This document shows, piece after piece, positions 9,005-18,210 of a DNA stretch of 64,000 nucleotides; the first letter of the stretch is position 1; every line of letters begins with the position of its first letter. The notes under the pieces were generated by a model. It worked only from the letters and a program-made list of their open reading frames with translations. It ran no database searches and had not been told where the DNA came from. Position numbers and translations under genes: made by a program. Source of the stretch: UBA7803 sp034522075 (GTDB lineage: Bacteria; Pseudomonadota; Gammaproteobacteria; Pseudomonadales; Azotimanducaceae); assembly GCA_034522075.1 (NCBI GenBank), contig JAXHLO010000003.1:1-64000 (forward strand). Direction: 5' to 3'.

Positions 9005-9370
9005 TCATCTCCTGCGCCTGAGCGCACTGGTTTCCGAGTTTTGCGCGGATGCTGGCACCGCACAGAAGTGCTCGTGCAACACCGCGATCACGTCCATGGC
9101 CGGGCCGTCGGTCAGCCGGTAGTAAACCGTCTGCGATTCCCGCCGGGTACTCACCAGCCCGTCGCCGCGCAGCACCTTGAGATGCTGGGACAGCGCCGAC
9201 TGTGACAGGGGGATGCGGGCGTTCAGCGCGCCAACGGACATTTCCCCGTCGTTGAGCACGCAGAGGATCTGCAGCCGGTGAGGATTGGCCAGGGCCTTGA
9301 GCAACCGCGCGGCAGCATCGGCGTGACGTGTCAGCTCTGCAGGCTCGGGCATTGGCAGCGTTACCGCCAT
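9005..9370 (-). CDS. ArsR-family persulfide-sensing repressor (SqrR/BigR-like)
   Basis: A 121-residue winged-helix ArsR repressor with the DNA-reading helix in PLSQSALSQHLKVLRGDGLV. It has only two cysteines, Cys37 (LQILCVLNDGE) and Cys103 (HEHFCAV), 66 residues apart. That is the spacing of the redox pair in SqrR (41/107) and BigR (42/108), which form a tetrasulfide or disulfide link on reaction with persulfides and then release DNA. The ATG at 9370 has AGGTGA eight bases upstream; a GTG at 9382 is the alternative and would make the cysteines 41 and 107. It is divergent from sqr and heads its own operon, so it probably represses both sides and itself. Confidence 0.88.
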   Translation of the reverse strand: MAVTLPMPEPAELTRHADAAARLLKALANPHRLQILCVLNDGEMSVGALNARIPLSQSALSQHLKVLRGDGLVSTRRESQTVYYRLTDGPAMDVIAVLHEHFCAVPASAQNSETSALRRRR

Positions 9371-9458
9371 ACGTAATATCACCTATATCTAATTAAGCTT
9401 AAACTAATTTAAGTTGCATAGAGTAAGGTAAAGTCCCGCCGGGGACAAGGATTGCAAC
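9371..9458. promoter_or_regulatory. Divergent promoter/operator region between the repressor and sqr
   Basis: An AT-rich patch in otherwise GC-rich DNA, between two divergent genes. It contains the perfect palindrome TTAAGCTTAA (9393-9402) within a longer run of imperfect inverted TAATT/AATTTAAGTT segments, a plausible binding site for the ArsR dimer. AAGG (9447-9450) is the probable ribosome-binding site for sqr. Exact -35 and -10 boxes cannot be fixed by eye. Confidence 0.55.
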
Positions 9459-10754
9459 ATGGCCAGGATCGTCGTCATGGGTGCCGGCATTGCCGGAATG
9501 CCCGCCGCTTACGACCTCAAGAAGCTGCTGGGTAGCGAACACACCGTCACCCTCATCGGCACGTCGGAGCATTTTCAGTTCACGCCGTCGAATCCCTGGG
9601 TAACCGTGGGCTGGCGACGCCCGGATCAGGTGCAGGTGCCAATCCGGCCCAACGTCGAGCGCAAGGGCATCGGCTTTCTGTCGGAGCCGGTGCACGCCCT
9701 GGATCCCGCGAACAATTGCCTGACCCTGGCGGACGGACAGGTGCTCGACTACGACTATCTGGTCATCGCCACAGGCCCTGAGCTCGCTTTCGATGAAATA
9801 CCCGGCCTTGGACCGGACGGTCACAGCCACAGCATCTGCACGACACCTCACGCTGCGGCCGCCGGTGAGGCTTATCAGGCCTTTCTCGAGGATCCGGGGC
9901 CGGTGGTGGTGGGTGCGGTTCAGGGGGCCAGCTGCTTCGGGCCGGCCTACGAGTTCGCCATGATTCTCGATGCAGACCTGCGCAAGCGGCGCCTGCGCGA
10001 CCGCGTGCCCATCACCTTCGTGACCAGCGAACCCTATATCGGTCACATGGGTCTTGGCGGTGTTGGAGATTCCAAAGGATTGCTGGAGGCCGAGCTGCGC
10101 CAGCGGCATATCAAGTGGATCACCAATGCCAGCGTCCTGGAGGTTGGTGAAGACGCGGTCCGGGTGGCGGAGCACGACGAACAGGGCGAGCAGACCCGCG
10201 AGCAGACCCTGCCCAGCCGCTTCAGTATGTTCATTCCCGCATTTCGCGGCATTCCGGCAGTGGCCGATGCCGCGGTACTGTGCAATCCGCGCGGCTTCGT
10301 GAAGATCGACGAATTCCAGCGCAACCCGGATCATCCGAACGTCTATGCGGCGGGGGTCTGTGTGGCCATTCCACCGGTGGAGGCCACACCCGTACCCACT
10401 GGCGCCCCGAAGACGGGCTATATGATCGAATCCATGGTGACCGCCATTGCCCACAACATCCGTGACGACCTGAAGGGGCAGAAATTGCGCCACCGGGCAA
10501 CCTGGAACGCCATCTGCCTCGCCGATCTCGGTGACGACGGTGTGGCCTTCGTGGCCCTGCCGCAGATACCGCCGCGCAATGTCACGTGGGCCAAGCAGGG
10601 CAAATGGGTGCATCTGGCCAAGGTCGTCTTCGAGAAATACTTCATGCGCAAGATGAAAACCGGCAGCACGGAGCCGGTCTACGAGAAGTATGTGCTGAAG
10701 GCACTCGGTATCCTGCGATTGAAGGACGGTGCACACGAGGAGAAGCCGACATGA
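9459..10754 (+). CDS. sqr: Sulfide:quinone oxidoreductase, type I
   Basis: A 431-residue flavoprotein that oxidises sulfide to polysulfide and reduces quinone at the membrane. The FAD-binding motif is at the N-terminus (VVMGAGIAGMPAAYDL). The three family cysteines are present: Cys127 (SICTTP), Cys159 (GASCFGPAYEF) and Cys353 (WNAICLAD), matching the catalytic and bridging set of the Acidithiobacillus enzyme. The segments GVCVAIPPVEATPVPTGAPK and YMIESMV, and the C-terminal amphipathic part with EKYFMRKMKTG, also fit this type. It is divergent from the SqrR/BigR-like repressor and overlaps the downstream heme lipoprotein gene by ATGA. Confidence 0.96.
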   Translation: MARIVVMGAGIAGMPAAYDLKKLLGSEHTVTLIGTSEHFQFTPSNPWVTVGWRRPDQVQVPIRPNVERKGIGFLSEPVHALDPANNCLTLADGQVLDYDYLVIATGPELAFDEIPGLGPDGHSHSICTTPHAAAAGEAYQAFLEDPGPVVVGAVQGASCFGPAYEFAMILDADLRKRRLRDRVPITFVTSEPYIGHMGLGGVGDSKGLLEAELRQRHIKWITNASVLEVGEDAVRVAEHDEQGEQTREQTLPSRFSMFIPAFRGIPAVADAAVLCNPRGFVKIDEFQRNPDHPNVYAAGVCVAIPPVEATPVPTGAPKTGYMIESMVTAIAHNIRDDLKGQKLRHRATWNAICLADLGDDGVAFVALPQIPPRNVTWAKQGKWVHLAKVVFEKYFMRKMKTGSTEPVYEKYVLKALGILRLKDGAHEEKPT

Positions 10755-11305
10755 ATCATCCCCGCCGGGTCGCTCTGTTGCCGGTGGTCATCCTGGCGGC
10801 AGCCTGTACCCAGGTTGACGACCGCCTGGAGCGCTCGCGTGCCATCGTCGGCGAGTTCCAGCGGGAACTGGGCGGCGAGTTGCGCGCGGCCATGGCTGAC
10901 GGCGGGCCGGTGAATGCCATTGCAGTGTGCAGTGACCGGGCACCGGCCATCGCCGAGCGGGCGTCTGCCGATTCCGGTGCCCGGGTCAGCCGTACGGCCC
11001 TGCGTGTGCGTAATCCAGACAACGCCCCGGATGAGGCGGCAGCGGCGGTGCTTCGTGAGTTCGAGGACAGGCTCGCAGCGGGCGCGGAGTTGCCCATGGA
11101 GCAGGTCGACAGGCATGCCGGCGGCAGCATGCGCTACATGCGTGCCATCGTGCTGGAGCCGCTGTGCGCCACCTGCCACGGCACCACCCTTGCTCCCGAA
11201 GTGGCCCGGGCGGTTGCCGCCCGTTATCCCGCGGACCGTGCCACGGGCTTCGAGGTGGGTGAGGTGCGCGGCGCGTTCCTCATCGACTGGCCGTCTGGCC
11301 AATAG
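10751..11305 (+). CDS. DUF3365-type c-heme lipoprotein
   Basis: A 184-residue protein with a lipoprotein signal (VVILAAACT, Cys19) and one c-type heme site, CATCH at residues 139-143. The order of features matches DUF3365 (Tll0287-like) single-heme proteins: VNAIAVCSDRAPAIA, RVSRTALRVRNPDNAPD, then the CxxCH. Cys60 in the AIAVC segment is also typical. Its ATG overlaps the sqr stop, so it is co-translated and may sense or accept electrons, or a sulfur ligand, in the periplasm during sulfide oxidation. That role is inferred from context only. Confidence 0.85.
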   Translation: MNHPRRVALLPVVILAAACTQVDDRLERSRAIVGEFQRELGGELRAAMADGGPVNAIAVCSDRAPAIAERASADSGARVSRTALRVRNPDNAPDEAAAAVLREFEDRLAAGAELPMEQVDRHAGGSMRYMRAIVLEPLCATCHGTTLAPEVARAVAARYPADRATGFEVGEVRGAFLIDWPSGQ

Positions 11306-11319
11306 GTCGCCGCCATGCG

Positions 11320-14300
11320 CTAGCCGGCCGACGTCGGGCTCGGCACGGTCCCGTCGCTGCCGTCCCGGGGCGGCTGCTCGCCGAGTTCCCGCTCCAGGCG
11401 CCGGGCGTTTTCCAGCGGCGAAGTGCCGCCGCCGGAGATGAGCCGATAGGCCACCGGCACGATGAACAAGGTGAAGAACGTGGCCACGGTGACGCCGCTG
11501 AACACCACGATGCCGATGACCTGGCGCGTCTCCGCCCCGGGGCCGGAACCGAGAATGAGCGGCAGAGTGCCCGCCGCCGTGGTCAGGGTGGTCATGATGA
11601 TGGGCCGCAGGCGGATTTCGCAGGCGCTTACCAGCGCTTCCATGAACTCGATGCCCTGATCGCGAAGCTGGTTGGCGAACTCGACGATGAGGATGCCGTT
11701 CTTGGCCGCCAGACCCACCAGCATCACCAGACCGATCTGACTGTAGATGTTCACCGTGTTGCCGGTGACCCACAGCCCCAGCAGTCCGCCCGCCATGGCG
11801 ATGGGTACCGTCAACATGATGGTCAACGGATGACGGAAGCTTTCGAACTGGGCTGCCAGGGCCAGGAACACGACCGCCAGACCCAGGACCATCACGAAGA
11901 CCACCGACGCGCTGGATTGCTGCATATCCCGGGTCTGGCCTTTGTAGTCCACCACCACGCCTTCGGGCAGGTGGTCACGTACCAGGCCTTCCAGGTGATT
12001 CACGGCTTCGCCCAGGGTGTAACCCGGCGCCAGGTTGGCTTCCAGCGTGATGGCGCGCACCCGGTTGTAGCGGTTGAGACTGTTGGAGTCGGCGAATTCC
12101 TCCAGCCGCACCAGGTTTGACAGCGGAATGAGCTGGCCGCTCGTGTTGGAGCGAACATAGATGTTTTCCATGGAGCTCGGCGTGCGCTGGGTTTCCCGCT
12201 CACCCTCGATGATGACTTCGTATTCCTCGCCATTGTCGATGTAGGTGGTGACCCGCCGAGAACCCAGCAGGGTCTCGAGGGTGCGGCCGATGTCGGCGAT
12301 GGACACCCCTAAGTCGGCTGAGCGGTTGTAGTCGATGTGCACCTTGAGCTGCGGCTGGGTTTCCTTGTAGTCCCAGTCGAGGCCGAGCAGCCCGGGGTTG
12401 TCGGCATTGATCCGGTCCACCAGGATGTCGCGCCACTCGGCGATCTCGGCATAGGTGCCGCCGCCGATGACGAACTGCAGAGGCTTATCGGCACTGGAAC
12501 CGAAGCCCTGGCGCATGACCGGAAAGGCCTGCACGCCCGGCAGATCCGACAACAGGGTGCGCACCTCGTCGACGATGACGAAGCCGGAGCGGCGTTCCTC
12601 GAAGGGGCTCAGAACCACGATGACCGCACCGGAGTTGAAGCGCGGTACGCCGCCGAAGCCGCCGGGCGTGCGGATCAGCAGGCGCTGCACCTCGCCGGAT
12701 TCCACATAGGGCATCAGGCGCCGCTCGATTTCGTCCATGTAGGGTTTCATGTATTCGAAGGTGGCGCCCTCCGGGCCACGTACGAACGTGAAGAAGCTGC
12801 CGCGGTCTTCGTCCGGCGTGTATTCCGAGGGAATGACCCGAATGAGCACCACACTGGTGGCGAGGATCGCCAGGAACGTCACCACGGCAATGACCGAGTG
12901 ACGCAGCACGAATGTCAGGCAGGCGCGGTAAATGCCGTTCACCACTTCGAAGTTGTGGTCGATCATGCGGGTCAGGCGGTTTTCGCCTTCGCTGGCCCGC
13001 AGCACCTTGGAAGCCAGTGCCGGTGCCAGGGTAAGCGCCACGATGGATGAGAACACCACGGCGGCCGCCATGGTCAGGGCGAATTCCGAGAACAGCCGGC
13101 CGATGTCGCCTTCGAGAAAGGCGATGGGCACGAACACGGCCACCAGCACCGCTGTGGTGGCGACGATGGCGAAGCCTACCTGACGCGCACCGCGGTACGC
13201 GGCCACCAGCGGTGTTTCCCCGTACTGATCAATACGCCGGTGAATGTTCTCCAGCATGACGATGGCGTCGTCCACCACCAGACCGATGGCCAGGACCAGT
13301 GCCAGCAGGGTCAGCAGATTCACCGAGAAACCCAGCGCGTACAGCGCGATGAAGGTGGCAATGATGCACACCGGCACCGTCACCGCCGGCACCAGCATGG
13401 CGCGCACACTGCCCAGGAACAGGAAGATGGTGAGCACCACCAGACTCACGGCGATCAGCAGGGTCTTGTAGACCTCGTTGACCGCGCCCTCGACGAACAC
13501 CGAGGAGTCGTAACTCTGCTCGAAGCTCATGCCCTCCGGCAGGGAGGGGCCCAGCACGGCCATCTCCCGTTTGGCGGCGCGGGCCACATCCAGCAGGTTG
13601 GCCGTGGACTGGCGCACCACGCCGAGACCCACCTGGGGAATGCCGTTGCCGCGGAAGAAGGTGCGGTCTTCTTCGGTGCCTTTCTCGACTCGGGCCACGT
13701 CGCCGAGACGCACCAGGTGGCCGTCGCTGCCCTCGGCGATGACCAGGCGGCGGAAGTCCTCGGCGTTCTCGAACTCGCGCTGTACCCGCACCGTGAAGCG
13801 GCGCTGAATCGACTCTACCTCGCCCGCCGGCAGTTCCACGTTGCCTGCGCGCAGTGCGCTTTCCACGTCCGCGACGGTCAGGTTGCGGGCCGCCATCTCC
13901 TTGCGGTCGAGCCATATGCGCATGGCGTAGCGCTGGGCACCGCCGACGAATACCCGCGCCACGCCGTCGAGCACCGAGAAACGGTCCACCAGAAAGCGTT
14001 CTGCGTAGTCGGTGAGTTCCGGTACGGTCATGCGGTCGCTGGTGAGATTGATCCACATGATCACCGACTCGTTGGAGTCGACCTTGCGGATCTCCGGCGG
14101 GTCCGCTTCCGTGGGCAGGTTGGAAAGGACGCTCGAGACCCGGTCGCGGATGTCGTTGGCGGCGGAATCGACGTTGCGCCCGACGCTGAACTCCACCGTA
14201 ATGTCGCTGCGTCCGTCCTGGCTGGAGGACTCGATATATTCGATGCCCTCGACCCCGGCGATGCGCTCCTCGATGACTTCGGTGATGCGGGTCTCCACCA

Positions 14301-14472
14301 CTGAAGCCGCGGCGCCCCGGTAGATGGTCTCGATGCCGACGATGGGCGGATCGATGTCGGGGTATTCGCGCAGCGGCAGGCGGTCGAAGGCGATGAGCCC
14401 GAAGGCTATGAGCAGCATGGAGATGACGGCGGCGAAGACGGGCCGCCGTACCGAGGTATCGGAGATGATCAC
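11320..14472 (-). CDS. RND multidrug efflux permease (AcrB/MdtB-type)
   Basis: A 1050-residue permease of full family length. The N-terminus (MIISDTSVRRPVFAAVISML) is typical of HAE1 pumps, and the proton-relay Asp pair is in GLVVDDAIVMLENIHRR. Further helix signatures include IGLVMLVGLAAKNGILIVEF and the RLRPIIMTTLTTAAGTLPL segment. It exports hydrophobic or amphiphilic compounds with the adaptor encoded three bases upstream. No outer-membrane channel gene is adjacent. It is convergent with the DUF3365 gene (14-base gap) and distinct from the sulfide-linked RND gene, with only general similarity to it. Confidence 0.93.
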   Translation of the reverse strand: MIISDTSVRRPVFAAVISMLLIAFGLIAFDRLPLREYPDIDPPIVGIETIYRGAAASVVETRITEVIEERIAGVEGIEYIESSSQDGRSDITVEFSVGRNVDSAANDIRDRVSSVLSNLPTEADPPEIRKVDSNESVIMWINLTSDRMTVPELTDYAERFLVDRFSVLDGVARVFVGGAQRYAMRIWLDRKEMAARNLTVADVESALRAGNVELPAGEVESIQRRFTVRVQREFENAEDFRRLVIAEGSDGHLVRLGDVARVEKGTEEDRTFFRGNGIPQVGLGVVRQSTANLLDVARAAKREMAVLGPSLPEGMSFEQSYDSSVFVEGAVNEVYKTLLIAVSLVVLTIFLFLGSVRAMLVPAVTVPVCIIATFIALYALGFSVNLLTLLALVLAIGLVVDDAIVMLENIHRRIDQYGETPLVAAYRGARQVGFAIVATTAVLVAVFVPIAFLEGDIGRLFSEFALTMAAAVVFSSIVALTLAPALASKVLRASEGENRLTRMIDHNFEVVNGIYRACLTFVLRHSVIAVVTFLAILATSVVLIRVIPSEYTPDEDRGSFFTFVRGPEGATFEYMKPYMDEIERRLMPYVESGEVQRLLIRTPGGFGGVPRFNSGAVIVVLSPFEERRSGFVIVDEVRTLLSDLPGVQAFPVMRQGFGSSADKPLQFVIGGGTYAEIAEWRDILVDRINADNPGLLGLDWDYKETQPQLKVHIDYNRSADLGVSIADIGRTLETLLGSRRVTTYIDNGEEYEVIIEGERETQRTPSSMENIYVRSNTSGQLIPLSNLVRLEEFADSNSLNRYNRVRAITLEANLAPGYTLGEAVNHLEGLVRDHLPEGVVVDYKGQTRDMQQSSASVVFVMVLGLAVVFLALAAQFESFRHPLTIMLTVPIAMAGGLLGLWVTGNTVNIYSQIGLVMLVGLAAKNGILIVEFANQLRDQGIEFMEALVSACEIRLRPIIMTTLTTAAGTLPLILGSGPGAETRQVIGIVVFSGVTVATFFTLFIVPVAYRLISGGGTSPLENARRLERELGEQPPRDGSDGTVPSPTSAG

Positions 14473-14475
14473 CTG

Positions 14476-15585
14476 CTATGCGCCTTCACCGGGGCCTGCC
14501 GCTTCGGCGCGGAGCATCTCGGCGATGGGACGGGTGCCGTCGTCGACGGCCTTGATGCGCACCGGTGCTCCGGGGCGGATCTTCAGGGTGCCGTGGGAAA
14601 TGATCTGCTCCCCGGGTTCGAGCCCTGACACGACCTCGACCTGGCCCGGCATACGCGTACCCAGCCGCACCTTGCGCTCCTCGGCGGTATAGGGCTCTTC
14701 GCTGGTATCCACCACCATGACGAAAGTGCTCTCACCGCGCGGTATCACCGCTTCTTCGGAGATGACGATGGCTTCCCGTTCGTTGCGCAGCAGATTCAGG
14801 GTCATCAGCATACCCGGGACCAGGTTGCGCTCCTCGTTGGGAATGATGGCCCGCACCGTGATGGAACGTGTTACCGGGTCGATGGTGCTGTCCACGGAGC
14901 TCACTTCGCCGGCGAAGCTGCGGTTGGGAAACACCGGGGTGGTGGCTTCGATGATCGTGCCTTCACGGACCGTGTTCAGGTACAGGGCCGGAATGGTGAA
15001 GTCGAGCTTCATGCGGGTATCGTCCACCAGGGTGGTGATGACGTCTCCGGGCGACACCAGTGATCCGGGGCTGACCCGGCGCAGACCCACACGGCCGCTG
15101 AAAGGTGCGGTAATGATGCGGTCTTCCAGGCGGGAGCGGACAGCGTCGACCCGCGCTTGTGCGGTGCGCCACTCACGGCGGCGTTCGTCGAGCAGCGACG
15201 CCGACGCATTGTTCTGGGCCTTCAGCCGCTCGATACGCTCGTACTGGCGCTGCGCCTCTTCTGCCTGAGACTGGGCCTCGGCCAGCAGAGCCGTCTCCTC
15301 GGCGTCGGTGAGCTGCACCAGCACGTCGCCGGAATTGACCTCCTGGCCATCCTCGAAATTGATCCGGTTGACGGTATCGGAAACGGTTGCCGTGAGGCGC
15401 ACCGACTCATTGGCCTGCAAGGTGCCCAAGGCCTCCAGCGTATCGGCAATACGTTGCCGGCCCACGGGCTCGACGATCACGGCGGTGGGGGCCGCGTCGG
15501 GGCCAGCGGCCAGTGCCGGTGCCGGTGCCACAGGCAGCACGGCGGCGAGAATCGGCAGGAAAGCGGCGCGAAGGAAGCTGTTCAT
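14476..15585 (-). CDS. RND periplasmic adaptor protein
   Basis: A 369-residue adaptor with a signal peptide (FLPILAAVLPVAPAPALAA) and no lipobox. Then come the split lipoyl domain (LTATVSDTVNRINFEDGQEVNSG), an alpha hairpin at about residues 95-150, the second lipoyl half (IITAPFSGRVGLRRVSPGSLV) and a beta-barrel region. It forms the periplasmic bridge for the RND permease encoded three bases downstream. The ATG at 15585 is chosen because it starts the signal peptide cleanly and has GGAA upstream; an in-frame ATG 33 bases further upstream would add a Cys-containing tail without family support. Confidence 0.9.
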   Translation of the reverse strand: MNSFLRAAFLPILAAVLPVAPAPALAAGPDAAPTAVIVEPVGRQRIADTLEALGTLQANESVRLTATVSDTVNRINFEDGQEVNSGDVLVQLTDAEETALLAEAQSQAEEAQRQYERIERLKAQNNASASLLDERRREWRTAQARVDAVRSRLEDRIITAPFSGRVGLRRVSPGSLVSPGDVITTLVDDTRMKLDFTIPALYLNTVREGTIIEATTPVFPNRSFAGEVSSVDSTIDPVTRSITVRAIIPNEERNLVPGMLMTLNLLRNEREAIVISEEAVIPRGESTFVMVVDTSEEPYTAEERKVRLGTRMPGQVEVVSGLEPGEQIISHGTLKIRPGAPVRIKAVDDGTRPIAEMLRAEAAGPGEGA

Positions 15586-15727
15586 TGTTGTTCCGGTGGC
15601 GTTGCAGGAGCAGCCCATGCGGACGGCGTGCGGATGTTAACCGGCCAGAGATTACCTGACACGCCGTGAGACACGCGTGAATTCCGACCGCCGCCATGGC
15701 GGCCGGTTCCGTGCCGGTGGATGAATT

Positions 15728-15843
15728 CTACTCGGACTCGATGGTGATGCGTGAGCGCCGGCGGTCTTCCGCCTTGGGCAGGCGCACGGTGAGCACGCCG
15801 GCCTCGTAGCGGGCTTTGGCATCGTTTTCCTTGACCGCCGCCG
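15728..15843 (-). pseudogene. Hsp20 (small heat-shock protein) C-terminal remnant
   Basis: Only about 37 residues are left, beginning AAVKENDAKARYEAGVLTV and ending RSRITIESE before a TAG at 15728. This is the last beta strand of the alpha-crystallin domain (YEAGVLTVRLPK) plus the C-terminal I-x-I tail (ITI). The rest of the domain is absent. The fragment starts directly after the VOC stop codon (TGA at 15844-15846), so a deletion has joined the two genes. No start codon or ribosome-binding site of its own is seen. A perfect GCCGCCATGGCGGC palindrome (about 15690-15703) lies just past its stop and may be the old terminator. Confidence 0.7.
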
Positions 15844-16612
15844 TCAGACCAGATTGATGCGCACGCCGCACAGATACACCTGGGCGGGGCCGGAAACGAC
15901 GCCGCGGGCCTGGGCCGCGGCCAGCACCGCATCGCGGCCCGGGGCGACCACGTCGATGCCGCCCAGACCCTCCGGGCGGCCGTCCGTGCAGGGCACGAAC
16001 CGCACCGTGGCATTGTCCAGCACCAGGGCCGGGTTGCCGTTGCTGCCGGGTCGACGGGATCTCTGCAATGGCCGCCCAGCGCGCGGCCACGGCGTCGGGA
16101 TCATCGCACTGAATCTCCGCGGCGGTGATGCCGCGCACCCGTTCGAGGCGCCGGGCCGTCTGCCAGTCGTGCCCCGCCGGCTCCCAGGGGCCGTCTTCCG
16201 CATGCGCGTTGGGCCCGAGTTGTTCGTCGATCTCGAAGAACGAACCGCCGGTGTCCTTTGGATGCAGCTGCATGTTGCGGAATTCATGAGTCTCGAACTG
16301 ATTGACTACCCGTACGCCGAGATCCTGCACGCGCTTGCGCCGGGGCCGGTGCTCGTCGCACTGGGTGATGACCATGTAGCCGCCGTCGCCGCCGCGGCGC
16401 TCGAGAAAGCGGCCGGCGGCGGTGTCATCCCGAACCGGCGCCACCACCTCCAGCAACTGATTGCCGACGGGCATCAGCGCATTCTCCAGACCGAACTGAG
16501 CCACCCCGGGGTCGCGGTAGCAGACATCGATCCCCAATACCTCGGTGAGTTCGCGCTCGGCACCCTCCAGCCGTTCGGCGACCAGGGCGATCTGGCGCAG
16601 GCGTAACCACAT
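15844..16612 (-). CDS. VOC-superfamily (glyoxalase-like) protein, frameshifted
   Basis: About 256 residues once one extra base is removed near 16047-16055. The N-terminal part (VAERLEGAERELTEVLGIDV, then LMPVGNQLLEVVAPV) is the first VOC beta-alpha-beta module. The second frame supplies the C-terminal module (GNPALVLDNATVRFVP, then GGIDVVAPGRDAV), ending in CGVRINLV. VOC proteins bind a metal and act as isomerases, dioxygenases or resistance proteins; the substrate is unknown. The start has GGGGGGAA upstream. Without the correction, the first frame runs on through the Hsp20 remnant as a nonsense fusion of 294 residues. Confidence 0.65.
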
Positions 16613-16766
16613 GGCATTCCCCCCAATTGACCGGTTGCCTCCACCGGCAAGCTACCCCACGGGCCGATCGGTTGCCAGTCGTCACCCACCGCGGTGCTGT
16701 GGGGTAGACGCCGCGGCGCGGCGCTTGGGGTACACTGGCACGGTGTCAGGCAAGCGCCGGAGCGCC

Positions 16767-18125
16767 ATGAGTACCGAATCGTCATCTACGCTGAGTTCAG
16801 AGACTGAGGCCTGGTTGCTGGAGCACCGCATCGACGAGGTGGAAGCCATCATCCCGGATATGGCCGGGGTTCCCCGGGGCAAATTCTTCCCGGCGCGCAA
16901 ATTCATGCGGCACAACCTGCGTCTGCCGGAGTCGGTATTTCTGCAGGGCATTACCGGCGATTACGGCGACGTACCCGGCGATCTCTTCGACATCGACCCC
17001 GATCTGCTGCTCGAGCCCGATTACGGCACGCTGCGTATCGTACCGTGGACCAACGAGCCGACGGCCAGCGTCATCGTCGACTGCTATCGGCGCGACCGGG
17101 AGCCGCTGGCCCATGCGCCCCGCCAGGTGCTCAAGCGCATTCTGAAGATGTATGCAGACAAGGGCTGGAAGCCGGTCATCGCCCCGGAAGTGGAATTCTA
17201 TCTGGTCAAGCAGAATACCGACCCGGACTATCCGCTGGAGGCCCCGGTGGGGCGCGCGGGCCGCAAGGAAACGGCCGGGCGCATGTACAGCATCGAGGCG
17301 GTCAACGAGTTCGACCCCATCATCGAGGACATCTACAACTACTGCGATGCCATGGAAATCGATGCCGACTCCCTGTCTCACGAGGACGGGGCCGGCCAGC
17401 TCGAGGTGAACTTCCTGCACGGCGACCCGCTGGAACTGGCCGATCAGGTCTTTCTGTTCAAGCGCGTGGCGCGGGAGGCGGCGTTCAAGCACGGCATTTA
17501 TGCCACCTTCATGGCCAAGCCCATGGAAGGCCAGCCGGGCAGCGCCCTGCACCTGCACCAGAGCGTCCTCGACGTCGGCACCGGGAAAAATCTGTTCTCC
17601 CAGGATGACGGCTCCATCAGCGACCTGTTCCGCTCTTTCATCGCCGGCATGCAGAAATACGTGCCCGAGGCGCTGATTCTGTTCGGGCCCTACGTCAACT
17701 CCTACCGGCGTTTCACCCGCTATCTGGCTGCGCCCATCAACGTGCAGTGGGGTTACGACAACCGCACTGTGGGGTTACGCGTGCCGCACTCCGACCCGGC
17801 CAACCGGCGGGTGGAGAATCGCATTCCCGGGGCCGACGTGAATCCCTACCTGGCCATCGCCGCGTCACTGGCATGCGGTTACATGGGCATGCTCGAGGAG
17901 CAGATGCCCTCGGAGCCGTTGAGCGGCAGTGCCTACAAACTCGAGCAGGGCCTGGCGCGCGACCTGTTCGCAGCGCTGGATCTCATGGAAGCCTGTGTGC
18001 CTCTGCACGACATCTTCGGCCACGAGTTCGTGGCGTTGTACTGCGCCATCAAGCGCGTCGAGCACGAGACCTATTTCCAGGTGATCAGCCCCTGGGAGCG
18101 CGAGCACCTGCTGCTGAACGTCTGA
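16767..18125 (+). CDS. Glutamine synthetase family protein (gamma-glutamylpolyamine synthetase-like)
   Basis: A 452-residue ligase of the glutamine synthetase fold, which ATP-activates glutamate and joins it to ammonia or an amine. The beta-grasp N-terminal domain starts near TEAWLLEHRIDEVEAIIPDM. The catalytic domain has the metal residues in APEVEFYLV, the ATP-site loop EGQPGSALHLHQSV, and the glutamate-binding stretch NRRVENRIPGADVNPYLAIAA. The GQPGSALHLHQS form and the length point to the PuuA/GlnA3-like branch acting on polyamines or similar amines rather than to GlnA, which lacks this loop. The ATG at 16767 has GGAG upstream. The glutamate-synthase-like protein downstream is on the other strand. 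Confidence 0.87.
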   Translation: MSTESSSTLSSETEAWLLEHRIDEVEAIIPDMAGVPRGKFFPARKFMRHNLRLPESVFLQGITGDYGDVPGDLFDIDPDLLLEPDYGTLRIVPWTNEPTASVIVDCYRRDREPLAHAPRQVLKRILKMYADKGWKPVIAPEVEFYLVKQNTDPDYPLEAPVGRAGRKETAGRMYSIEAVNEFDPIIEDIYNYCDAMEIDADSLSHEDGAGQLEVNFLHGDPLELADQVFLFKRVAREAAFKHGIYATFMAKPMEGQPGSALHLHQSVLDVGTGKNLFSQDDGSISDLFRSFIAGMQKYVPEALILFGPYVNSYRRFTRYLAAPINVQWGYDNRTVGLRVPHSDPANRRVENRIPGADVNPYLAIAASLACGYMGMLEEQMPSEPLSGSAYKLEQGLARDLFAALDLMEACVPLHDIFGHEFVALYCAIKRVEHETYFQVISPWEREHLLLNV

Positions 18126-18135
18126 GGTGGGTGTT

Positions 18136-18210
18136 GTTGGAGCGACTTTCCAGTCGCGATCTGGCGCAGTGGGAGCGACTTTCCAGTCGCGATCTGGAGA
18201 TCGCTCCTAC
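18136..18210. repeat. REP-like palindromic pair between convergent genes
   Basis: 75 bp, GTTGGAGCGACTTTCCAGTCGC to GATCTGGAGATCGCTCCTAC, the same length and layout as the copy at 2900-2974. It lies ten bases after the glutamine-synthetase-like stop. On the minus strand its terminal GTAG supplies the TAG stop of the glutamate-synthase-like gene (18207-18209). Confidence 0.9.

Noticed and set aside
15690..15703. GCCGCCATGGCGGC palindrome as a regulatory site
   Set aside because: It lies past the stop of the Hsp20 remnant and has no promoter context; an old terminator stem is more likely, and the evidence is too thin for a separate feature.
18136..18210. Paired repeats resembling a small CRISPR array
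   Set aside because: The units are self-complementary, adjoining and scattered over the window, with no spacers of regular length and no cas genes.
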